This document shows positions 49,395-61,420 of a DNA stretch of 64,000 nt, in pieces. A program made the position numbers and the translations under genes. The notes under the pieces were generated by a model, which was not told where the DNA came from, did no database searches, and was given only the letters and a program-made list of their open reading frames with translations. The stretch is from Patagioenas fasciata (taxonomy: Eukaryota > Chordata > Aves > Columbiformes > Columbidae). The first letter of the stretch is position 1, and each line of letters starts with the position of its first letter. The DNA is taken from NCBI RefSeq assembly GCF_037038585.1, contig NC_092524.1:42480001-42544000 (forward strand), given 5' to 3'.

Positions 49395-49605
49395 AGGATT
49401 GGTACTGAGGCAGCCTGACTGTTATTTCCTACTCAGCAACAGATTTTTTTGGATGACTTATTCCTTCCTTGCCTCAGTTTCTTTAGCAACAAACTAATTA
49501 GAATAATGATCAATGGGACCTGTGGAGTGCGTTTTATTCAGTGAAAAGTGTTTTGAGATCCACAGATAAAAGGTGGTACATAAATGCAAAGGACTGTTAG
49601 CTAAT
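49395..49605 (+). repeat. Ancient amniote repeat tail, L3/MIR type, sense
   Basis: The order TTGCCTCAGTTTCTTTAGCA, AATTAGAATAATGATCAATG, GTGTTTTGAGATCCACAGAT and AAAAGGTGGTACATAAATGC matches the 3' tail of L3/MIR-type repeats ('tgcctcagtttccccatctgt...aagtgctttgagatcc...gatgaaaggcgctatataa'). It is decayed but ordered correctly, and it ends near 49595. Confidence 0.7.
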
Positions 49606-52600
49606 TATTCATTACAGGAGAAAAATAATAAACAGGTTTACACAATGGGTACTATGTAATAATTTACTTTTAGAGACTAGAACTACAAGAATAATCTAAA
49701 ATTTTGCTGTTGGTTTTTTTTTTCCTAGAGGTTTTTATAGGAGGTAGATACTATAATGTTTCTTTACAGAGTTTAAAACAGTCTGTCTTTTTAGCTCCTT
49801 ACGTCAGCTGACTTAAAAAAAAAATGAAATAGACAGATAATCTTGTATTGTCTGTGAATTACATAATTTTTGAAAAACTTGACATAACCCATCAGTGAGA
49901 CTTTTCTTACTATAGATACATGAAACTCATGCCAGAGTCACAGAAACCTTTTGATACAATCTTCCCCTTAATTCAGATCAGTTCTTCATTAATTGCTAAA
50001 CAAACTGTTGAACTTTTTCACTATTTTCATGTAAGTATACTTCTGCCATAAATCAGGAGGGGGGTCATTTACAGCAAATAAGGTCAAAGGAGAAGGTAAA
50101 ACTGGGTAGATCCAGATGTTCCTGCTTAATTTGGAAGGCACATAATGCATATCTGAAATGCCTCCTAGGAAATGCCTATGAGATGTATTTTGCACTAATC
50201 TTTGAGCTGTATTCTGACAGTTATTTCTTCATAATCCTCATCGTAAGCCTGTGCTCTTTGATGAATAGTTTAACCCTAAACTCTGAGCTGTATAATTCTA
50301 TAGTGTGAAAATTTAACTCATTGCTGGTACTAGAAGTGTCAAAATAGCTATATGCAATTTCAAAATGTAGCGATGACACTGACAACTCTATTCGTGGACC
50401 ACTTCTGTGACAATCCTTTCCCCTTCTCCATTGAATTCTCATGCTATATGTTTACATAAATATTAAAATAAGTGATGGACAGATCTTCTCATTGCTTGGC
50501 TTTTGAAAATTCCTGTTTTCATTGATCGGTGCACTTTGAGTGTGCTGAAGGTAAGTTCGCAGGTAAGGATAGAGACAGGATCCAGGGAAAAGCTCAGATT
50601 TGATTACTTCCCTTGTTTCTTTAGGAATAAAGTCTTTACAAAAATCAATGAGTTTTCTACATCAATACAGTTTTTTACACTAACTTGTACCTCAGGCTGT
50701 TAAGTTATTGTTTGCCAAGTGTATGCTTCTGCATTTAAGGCTCTGGCATGTGACCATTTAATGACTATCTATGGTTGTTCTGGAAGAGCTGTGTTTTGCA
50801 AATAAAACTTAATTTTCTGTAACCTACTATTACTTTTTTGTTTCCTTTTAGACACTTGGCTGCAATTCAGGTGCAGGTTCATCCTGTAAACCCTGGGATG
50901 ACCTCCAATTCCATTGTATCACTGCCTTTCATTACACTGACTCCCAAGATAAATTTTCTTTCCAAATGTGATTTGTCCATGTTGGCTTTGTGATCAGGCT
51001 GCATATGCTAGTCCTATTTCAGTGATCATTTTGTATTGTAGCAAGGCCATTTGCTTTCATACGGATTCTTCTCCCAAGCTACCTCTAATGACCTCCCCTT
51101 CCTGAATTGGATGCTCCTGCACTACTTATCACTGATTCTGTTCTTTAAAGTTTTGAAGTTCCACAGAATTCATGATCAGTCGTGTTCATCTTTTCAGAAA
51201 TGTACCTGTCAGTATTCTTCTATTTTATGTATCAATCAAATTTAATATTTATGTGTATAATGCATAGGTTTATCGAAACTATTTCACTTTTCAAGTGATA
51301 ATTTTGTTGGATTGCAGAAAGAAAGAAGTCATCAGCCCTCCTGACTCAATTCATTTGAAAATTAAGCAATTAAAATAAATGGCATTTTATTTATTTAATT
51401 TTAAAATTTAATCTATGCAACACTTCAAGAAACAACTAATGGTGTTGTATATTAGGAACTGTTGACATTCTACTGAATTAAGTACAATATTTTGGTTTTT
51501 TATGCTTCTTGAGGTGGTAATGAGAAAAAAGTTTTTAAAAAATGTGTGCCTTGCTGTATTTCTTATACCATTTATTAAAAAGCTGCTTTCAAAGTAAAAT
51601 TATGTTGGTTTGAAAGAAGGAAATAGCAAGGTTAAGATGTGTGAATAATTTCTGTATATATGTATAAGCAAGCGCAAACATTGATGTAAAATGACAGTAT
51701 AAAATGCTTTCATGTTTGTGATGTCCAGTGATGTGGAAAATATAAGCCTTAAAACCATTAGATTGCATGGTAACTAGAATTGGCATAATAAACATAGTTC
51801 ATTGGGGAAAAAAAACACAACAGAACTGGTGATCTCTTTTACCTGCGTTCCAAGAACAGAATACTTTATCGAAGTACAGAAGAATACGTATTGCAATACA
51901 GAAAATATGTTTGCAAATATTCCCTAGACATATGCGATTCTATACCTGGTGAAGATTTGTATTACCTGGCTCAGAGGTAAAGAACTTTTTCATTATAGAT
52001 TCACCAGGTCTTTTGGGCCAAACAAAGAGACACAAATATTTAGTAGTTTAAACTAGTGCACTGCCAGCTGCAGTGATGAAAATGATCAGGCAACCTTTAC
52101 AGCAGATCATTTATTTTTTTGTAAGTAACAGGTTATTGTCTGATTCTTAAAATTTCATTTATTTACATGATTATATTGAATAAGCTTTATATATATTTAT
52201 AAAGACACTTTTACAGTTGGCTGTTTCAGTGACTCAAACTGTACATTTTAAATGTTTTAACTTGTGCTAAACCTGTATTGCGTGGCCAAAATAAGCCAGA
52301 CAGATTTATAACCTATTTCTGTAAACATGACATTCATCTCCTGAAAACTCTATTGAGAAGGGATGTCAAGAAAGTTGAAAGGCAAGGAATGCTCTCCCAT
52401 ACCACCTTTAAACATGATTTTTCCAAGTATATGAATGTTTTTACAAAAAGCTTCAACATTCTTCTTCCTTTAAAAAATGTGCATCTGATTGACAAACTTA
52501 GCTAGTAGCTTAGAGGACCTATGCTGACCGGCTGATATATTCATACAACACTGAAGGAACAGGTATTTTAAAAAAAAAAAAAAGCTCATGTTTTCCAAAT

Positions 52601-55600
52601 TATTAACAGCTTCCTATTACTGCAAGAGCCATATTATTTCTCTCTCAATTTAAATTTCCACTGCATAGCCTTGGGTAGGCTATTATGTGGGTAGGGCAAC
52701 AGAAGCAACTCTTAGCTTAAAGAAAAGTGTAAATAAGAAGTAATTATTAAGAGAGCCTTTTGAATCCATTAAGTTTTCTGCTCTTGCATATCTTCTATTA
52801 TGTGAAAATCTAATAGATTAGCCTATAATAACCTAAGATGTATAACTATGTAGCTGAAGATCACTTTAATAGATTTTAAACACTTAAAAAAACCCATATC
52901 ATTCGGAATATAACTCCTAATTTTAGTAAAATATTTACAGTGACAATTATGTTCATTTATTAGTTCTTTCAAACATGATTTTTAAAACAATCTTGACATG
53001 GGAATTGAGTTTGGAATAATTCTTTTTTTCTCAATAGCATTTTCTGGTGTATGTTGTATTTTTTTAAACTTACTTTGACTGTACTCATACTTTACATTAT
53101 GATGACAGGAAGACTAATCAGTCAGAGGCTTTTCAGATCTGTCATCTCACCCAACAGACTGTGCAGAGCTCCATCAATTATTTGTACCATTCTATTAGGC
53201 CATTTGCCACAAATTTCCCTTTTTCCTGGGGGAAAATAGGAATACATGTCAAATCAATAAACCACATATTCATCATACAATATCTGGAATATTATAGGGT
53301 CACAACTCAAATTTCTGTGCTTCCTTTCTGAGAGATGCTGAACACTTTAATTTAACTAATATTCCAAGATCTATATTATTTGGTCTAATGAGATAAAGTC
53401 ATCATTTTTATGACTGTGACGCAAGACCCATCAATATCAATTATTCCTTTTTTGGCATGGTTAGAAGGATTACCCTTTTTGTGTTTATTCTCAAAATATG
53501 CTGGACTCTTGCTGTCAATAAAAATTGATTTCTGATGGAAGAGCAATCTCTGATATAAACTCAACAGGATTTGTTCATGCCTTAGTGCAAGTCATACACC
53601 TAAGGCTCAGTTGTGCCTAGAACTTGCAAGAAGTTCTAGTGCTAACCCCTGAAGAAAAATATTGATATAGTGTACAAATAATGTTGATGTACCAATATTA
53701 CCTCTAAGGTCGGTCCTTACACAGATTACTGTATAGATCCTGTGCCCTGCTGGTGGAATTCTCCTTTGGTGTAGCGGAATACTGCAAGCTTTCTGCAGCC
53801 TTTACTCTCATCTAAAGTTCCATAGGCTGCTTTTTATTCCACACAAGCTCATGCTTGAACAACATCTGCGATGTGTGAGGAGGCCATTTGACAGCAATGG
53901 CCCTGAAATGTGGATCTCCTTTTTCCTGCCTGCTTCACATTCCTTCCACGGAGAGCCAGAGCTCTCCAGCTCTGAGCAAAGACAATGCACAGTAACCCTG
54001 GTGGTAAAGCACAAGCCTGAGACTATGATTTAAAAGGTGTTTTGTAATCACAGTAGCTCTATGTACAGATAGCCTTGTAAACTCTCTTCCCAGTCTTTCT
54101 TACGTAATGGTTTGTCTTTCTCCCAAGGTAAGTCAAAGAGTTTTTATGGATCAAAGCCTCTACACCTTTGTTACAGTAAGATAAATATAGGTGGCATCTC
54201 TATGTCCTTATGGTTGTTTGTGGTGTTCATTGAACACATGTACACATAAGCATACAAACACATGCAAAGATTCAGAATTGTTCCTGCTTGTTTTACAATA
54301 AACTCAAATAGAGAGCTGCTCTCAGACAGATGGCAGCTCAACCTTCCTCCTTGGTGACAGGATCCACGGATAACATAGCCTCCTGCATCACATATTTCAG
54401 AATTTTGTTTTGATTCCCCTCTGCTGAGGGAAACAACATATTTTGACTTCAATGTATTAGGTAAAAGGGCTGCTTTTTTTCTTTCTCCTGAAGACACCAA
54501 GAACAATGTTGTAAAGGTTCCTGTGCTGCAGTGCACAGAAAAGGGTTTATGGATGTTTAGGCCAGACTGTACTCATACTTGGCTCAAGAGGATTAACAGG
54601 GATGTCAAGTTCTTAGCCAAGTCAATCTCCTTCACTGACAAGTTTCTACAAACTTATTCCAAATTATAGCATCACTTTAAGAGGGATTTGGGCCAACAAG
54701 TGACATCTGATCTATTGCCTTCAGTGCTGTGCTTTTGATTTTTCAAACTCACCCTGTCTTTTATACCTTTTCTACCAACCTGAATTGCTTACATTTTTCG
54801 TGTGACTACTGTTTGCTCAGTAAATACATGTTCATCCCGGATTTTAGAAATGTTTTTAAGGATGAGACCCTAAATGTACTTGGTATTACTTAGGTTTGTA
54901 TGCTGGGCGAATTCTAAGTGCTTTAAAAAGGGAATTTCAATATCAAGTAGTATTATTTTATTTCTGGGGGCTGCGAACATAAACTAAGTTAAAAATGAAG
55001 TCAAGAATTGCATAAGTAAACAATGTTAGTGTACAAATATTACTGGGATTTTGTAGTAATTGTCTAATTCTTAAAATTGCAAGAAGTACAGAATTACATT
55101 ATTCTTTAAATTAAATGATATTTTATGAAAATAACAGTTAGCCAAGTAAATGTTTTAACCTCTGCCTTATGCTGAGTTCATATGTCCCTGACATCCTGGG
55201 TTTGCAAAGGGAAGTGAAAATCATTTTTAGAACACATACAATATTTTTAAAGATTTTTTCTCTTTCCTGTAATTACTGTGAGATTGTTTTAAATGCAGCA
55301 AGGATCCAGTTGTAGCATTTTCCAAAGAAATGTCATGAGAGTGACAGGGGGAGGGAAACATATTTGACGAGATTTCAAGCAATAGCAGAAAAACACAAAC
55401 TATTCTTGATGCACTTCATTTACAGACTGAAAAGAAATCAGAGTTTGGAAGAACTGATACTGAGCATCAACCACCTACTCCAAATCCATCTTTATTTTTC
55501 AGGAGGATACAAATATTATGGGAAATAACATGCCCTCAGGCAAGGTGGTATGGCAATTTCTCATAAGGGCTACTGTGCAGATATACCTGAACTTCAGTTC

Positions 55601-57129
55601 TGTAGGTCTTGATTCCAAAGCCTGATGCCAGAATTATGTTTAGAGGGCATGAGTTTTGCTGTTTCTTCATAAGGAACATGACCAAGTTTGTGCTGAAAGA
55701 TATCTGCTTCTAATGAGCTTGAAAATGAAGTTGTAGCAAGCAGATTTTAAATAATATACAATCACAGACAAAAAATCATAAAAGGAAAAGAAAACAGAAC
55801 ATCAATCTTTCTGTAAGTCCAAGTAGTCCCCTGACATTAGTATAATCAAGAATACTCTAAGCTGTGCAGGATTATGATAGTTCTATTAACTGATCATTAT
55901 TTATCCTGACATACTGGTGCCAGACAGATCTACGCCTCTCATAGTTTTTGCTTTACTTACCTCAAAGTAGGGCTTTTCAAAGTGCTGAAAATATTATGGA
56001 AATGTCTTTTCAGTGGTTCAAACTTTGGCATGAATAATAATAAAAAAAACCCCACAACCCACAGCTCTGTTGGGTTGCTGAGCATCTATGCCAGCCCAGC
56101 TGATCAGTGATGCTTTTGACCATATTTTGTGGAGGGAAAGTCTTTAAAAAGCTTTTAATGCACATAGAGCTCTATTTTCCACTATTGTATGACTAATAAA
56201 GAAAGCTTAGTCTGTAAGGGTAGTTTGCCTTAAATGAGAATGTTTCTCAAACTTGTTGCTGTTCATCTTACATATTCCTGCATCTCTTATCCTCTGCTCT
56301 TCTGAGCTGAACAGTTCCCTGTTTGCACCTTTTCATCTTGCACAATTCAGCAACTAAAGGAAAGGTTTGCAACTTATGTTTGTAACAAGCAATTTACAGG
56401 TGACAATTCAAAAGGTGGGCAAGTGGGAGGCAGAACAGGGGCTTGGACTGAAAAGGTGGCTGGTAGAAATGTAATGCAGCGGTTGTGCGAGCTAGGCTGG
56501 AGGGAGGATTTGGATCGGTAAGTGTCTTCCTGGTTGATGACTGAAAAAGAAGAGAGAAGCAGAAGAGGAGGTGGAGCCTGGAGGATGGTTGATGGTAACT
56601 AGCTCTGGTTAAATAATTTGTAGAATGGTAGGAGCATGCACTGTATTGGAACAGCTTTGTCTCTATTGCTAGACTTGTTATTGCAAACTGTAACGTGATG
56701 CTATTCCTGAATACTCATTTTTCTGAATCAGCTGTTCAGTATGCCAAGCATATCAATCAGATGTACCATTGTCAGTTAATTAACATTTGATTGCATTAAA
56801 CATAGGGTGTTGAAGAGGAGGTTTCTTCTTGGAGGGGGAGGGGTATCTGTGTGTGAGTTCTTTGGAGGGGGAGGAATGTGTTCTTAATAATTATCATCAA
56901 TTGTGAGTAAAGCCAAACTGTAATCTGTGTGTACATATTTCTGTGCCACTCTCCACCCTTATGGCCACAATAAGAGGGAAAGTCAAAGGCACTAAGTATA
57001 TCAGCACCTTAGTCCTTAGGTGCATATCCTGCATACTTGATTTTCATATGTAGAGCAGTATCTGGAAATGCAGAGGTCACCATATTGGACAAGTGTCGAA
57101 GTCAGGTATATGAGGAAAAAATGAAAGAC
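49606..57129 (+). other. Unannotated DNA, no gene seen
   Basis: AT-rich sequence without recognisable genes or transposons. Around 56380-56620 the composition is more G-rich, and a consensus donor word (GATCG|GTAAGTG) lies at 56518. I cannot tie it to a transcript. Confidence 0.7.
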
Positions 57130-57440
57130 AAGAGAAGGGAAGGGAAGGGAAGGGAAGGGAAGGGAAGGGAAGGGAAGGGAAGGGAAGGGAAGGGAAGGGA
57201 AGGGAAGGGAAGGGAAGGGAAGGGAAGGGAAGGGAAGGGAAGGGAAGGGAAGGGAAGGGAAGGGAAGGGAAGGGAAGGGAAGGGAAGGGAAGGGAAGGGA
57301 AGGGAAGGGGGGGAAAGGGGAAGGAAGGAAGGAAGGAAGGAAGGAAGGAAGGAAGGAAGGAAGGAAGGAAGGAAGGAAGGAAGGAAGGAAGGAAGGAAGG
57401 AAGGAAGGAAGGAAGGAAGGAAGGAAGGAAGGAAGGAAGG
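57130..57440. repeat. Purine satellite: (AAGGG)35 then (AAGG)30
   Basis: About 35 AAGGG units (57135-57309), a short G-rich junction (57310-57320) and 30 AAGG units (57321-57440). There is no pyrimidine on the + strand from 57130 to 57440. The 135-residue frame through it (KGREG and GRKE repeats) is an artefact. It has G-quadruplex and triplex potential. Confidence 0.97.
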
Positions 57441-60400
57441 TTGAGTTATGCCTACAGTATATATCTGTAACTATTTTATAGCATTTTGTAACACAACAGA
57501 CATGATAGTATTAAAAATAATGAATGGTTTGGTTAAGACAAATCTTTCTTCTTCTCCTAGACACATAATACCAAGTCACTCAAGGAAATGGACTGGTAGT
57601 GAATTGAGATATGATGGAAGGAAATGCTGTACTCCTTTGCATCATATATAATTAATGTATGGAATTTCATCTCTACAAGAAATTACTGAATCAAATAGCT
57701 TATTGGGATTGTAAAATGGTCTAAATACAGAATAGGCAGCTGTGCTAAGACAGCAGGTTAGTTCAAACTAATGACAGTGAAAAGCAAACTTCATGCTGAA
57801 GGCTATTGTTCACTGAGAGAACAGGGGAAATTTCCTAACTCAATGCAAAAATGGCCAAAGCAAGATGGAAGATTTCTACCGTTCTCAGAGGCAATCAAAA
57901 ATGGCCCACTGACAGACATGACACATACAAAAAGCATAGAAAATGCTTGTTTTTCTTTTCTTTCCTTTTCATTCCCTCGTTGAGAATGAGGATGTGATGT
58001 CAGAAACAAATTATTTCAATTATTTGACAAACTACTGTGCTGCAGAATGAGAAATTATCTCAAATACGATGTTGTGGATAACTGTAACCAGCTTTCCGTA
58101 TGCCATATGTAACACATACATGGGTACCTAGAAGGACTTAACTGTGATAAATCGTATTTCAATAAAGAAAACACTCATATTTCAGGCCAGTTGAGTAACA
58201 ATATTTCAGAAGAATAACCCTTCTTTAATCATATATTTTTGATGGAGGAATGCTCATAAGCACATCAGCACAACTCAATTCCTTGCACGATGACTGACAT
58301 CTTAAACTGCTCTGCACAATGAATCACCTTGTCAAATAAAGTGTGAAATGGAAAACCTGTTTTCAAACTCATCTGATATAATGACATTTACAACAACATG
58401 TTTGAGGTGATAAACCGACAATAATAATTATATTTCTCTTAGACTTCCATTGTACTTTGAAAGTTTTATGCAATCATGTGCTCTTTTTTTTCCTTCAAGG
58501 AAATTTTATACCAGAACTTTTACTTTATGGGTCTTTAAAACTAGACAAGAGACACACCACATTTTGCATACAAGTGGAACTCTTGATTTTAACATTTCCT
58601 CAGAAGAAACTACGTAGTTTCAATTGCAAACTAACTTGTATATTCTCATTTGAAGTTTCAGGTTATTCTTACAGAATATGATATACATTAAAATTATTTT
58701 CTTACGTTTTTTCAATGGCGATCAATAATAATTATCTTTCCTGATCTTTATCATGGCAGTAAACACACTAATGAAATATCTCTGAATGTGTTTTTTAAGC
58801 TTAATCAACTTGAAAAGATGGTATTAAGAAAGTCAATTTTAATACTGGAATCTACACTCTAGTGATTATATTTTATCATATACTCCTGAAGTTAATGGAA
58901 GGATAAATATAAAGTGGTTTCAGGAACATTCTTCGTTGTTCTTGCCACTACCAGAACAATGTTCTTGGCTTGCCCTGTCTTACCTGCTACAACTGGCATC
59001 TCTGAAGAGGGGCTGAGATTTCATCAAAACAGATCTGCAGCTGAACCCTGACAACTGTGAACAGGGGCTAAGATTTCATCCAGCTCTTCTAAAAAGGTTT
59101 GATATGACATTTTTAGAGGTATTAGAACTGCAGTTATTTAGTATCTGCAACAAACACATATAGATCTGTTGCTGTAGAAAAATGGGCCTCTGGGGAAAAG
59201 CTTGACTTTCAGCACTGAATATGTGTGTTGAGCTGAAAAACAAAGGCTTAAGAATGTGGGATAAACTTTCCAGAAACCCTGACAAACAGCAGCTGACAGT
59301 CTTTAACAGGAAGGAATGAAATGACAGATCAGGTGCTCAGAAAGTAGAATTTGATAAGTGATGTACATGAGCCAGCACATGGAGAAGAGAGGATTTGATG
59401 AGGCTTCTGCACAACCAAGAAAAACATTTCTCAAGGTAGGTGTGGGCTACTAGCAGAATTATTGTAACAGCTACAGTTTTATACTTGAATCTAAAATGTA
59501 CCTGGTAAATGTACTGAAACATCACTTTGGATAAAAACATCTTTCACTTATGCTTCATTATCAATGGGACCTCATAGCAGAATGTTCAAACTAATATCTC
59601 ATGTAAGTTATTTTCCCAATGCTTCTTCCTTTGTGACTATATTGTTATTTTTGTCTTCCACTAAACGTAACCATAGAGTAGGTTTTGGAAGAGTATCTGT
59701 TATCAAAAGGAGAAAATCAACAGCAGCCCACCAACACGTCTCTACGCTTACTTGCAAATAGACACAGGAAACACTTCTTATCAGCCAAATTTTTAGAAAG
59801 AAGATAAATTACATAGTATACAGTTCTTCCATTTATGCCCATCCACATTTAAAACCAGGTCATAAGTCCTTAAATGTAATTTCATTGTGGCAATGTTAAT
59901 GAACAGAAGCCAAGCTCTTCCTACACAAGGATCCATCAATAGTCATTCTGAAAAGGGAACCCTTGCTGTTTCATTTACTAGTAATGCCTGCACCACATAG
60001 CAGGCTACAGACTCTCATTGTCTGTTTTTGCTTATCAGGAAATTCTGTTCTCAGCACAGAAGATATGATTAGAATGAAAGAGGGAAAGATCCCTGAGTAT
60101 TTATTCCTTTGCAGTGTTGGAAAGTGGAAGTTGAATAGTGAGGTCTTGTGTTTCACTAGGGCTAAGCAACGTATAAATAAACACATAAGTAGTGGTACAA
60201 CTATGGGAAACTGGATGAGACCAGGAAATAGTCACTTAAAAAGTCAATATTGTTATGATGTAAAAATAATGACACAGTTTTCCACAAATAGCCAGTCTTT
60301 ATGCAAAACAGTTTTCCATTACATACATGAAAACTAGAAGAAACTAATATGAACTCATTGAAGTGCTATTAAAGTGGTATGAATCTGCCCATAGAATCAC

Positions 60401-61255
60401 CACCCAGCACCTTTTTGAAGTAGCAAATGACTGAAAAAAATGTCAGCAACTTTCCTTAGCCCAAATCCTTAAACACGTTTGTATACTGTGTGCTTAAAAA
60501 AGGCATAGTGATTTCTTTGCACTGTAGCAGTTTCATCCTGACTATACTTCATTGCATGTCAATGCTTTTGGTTAAGTAGCAATCTGGCATTTTGAATGTT
60601 ATAAGCTTTCTACGGTACTTACTACTTCTATACTGGACTGGGTTTTTTTCATTATCTCATTCTGGATATAGAAATCTATTTCAAGGTCCATTTAGAAATA
60701 GAAAGTTTTAAACTTAATTTATATCATAACCAAATCTTTACATTTTATTGTTGTAAATATCTTTGGAAAAAGCAAATTATAATTGTTGTAAATTTCAGTA
60801 TTGAGTTTCATAACAAACTACAGACTTAAAAGGAAATACAAATGCCTGTGTTCTTAAAGAAATTCTACCAGTTAAATAATGCACTAACTAGCTATATCTT
60901 TAAATTGCATTTCAATTTGTGATTATTGATGCCAACAAAAGATTTTGCAGAACTTAGATACTTTCCACAGAGATGCTAAGTGCACAGTGCAATAGCACGT
61001 AACAAATTGTCCTTTAGCACTGACTAATGACAGAGATCCAATTTATTCATAGCATAGTGTGCTAGAGTACAAACATGAAAAAAAAAAAGTACTGACAGGA
61101 AAAGACCTTTAAATGGATCACTCAGATAAGACCCCTAGATTAGATGATGGAATGGTGCCTGGATTTGAATTCCTGGGCACTTTTGTAAGAATAACTTTTA
61201 ATATTTTTTAAGACAGAAAGATAGAATAGGTATTGCACTATTAGCTTGGGGGTCT
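57441..61255 (+). other. Unannotated DNA, no gene seen
   Basis: AT-rich unique sequence. It contains an 18-base word repeated with one mismatch at 59008-59025 and 59063-59080, part of an imperfect ~55-base duplication. No gene is recognisable. Confidence 0.7.
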
Positions 61256-61420
61256 GTTTATTTTTTTTGTTTGTTTTGTTTTGTTTGCTTGGATTTTCTT
61301 TGTTTTTGTTTGTTTTGTTTGTTTGTTTTGGTGGGTTTTTTTCCTTTTTTATTGCTTAGGGTTTTTTAAGTTGTTTTTGTTCGGTTGGTTGGGGTTTTTT
61401 AGGTTTGTTTTTTTTTTTTT
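61256..61420. repeat. G/T-rich low-complexity run, 165 bp
   Basis: The + strand is almost entirely T and G (TTTG, TTTTG and GGTTGG units) and ends in a T run. Simple, strand-asymmetric DNA. Confidence 0.85.

Noticed and set aside
55441..55490. Possible inverted CR1 start (GTTTGGAAGAACTGATACTG...)
   Set aside because: Only scattered matches to the inverted CR1 tail and no continuing alignment.
57037..57444. 135-residue Gly/Arg/Glu/Lys-rich open frame
   Set aside because: It is a translation of the AAGGG/AAGG array.
58953..58965. AGAACAATGTTCT palindrome as a steroid-receptor element
   Set aside because: The half-sites are separated by one base, not the three needed for a glucocorticoid/androgen-type element.
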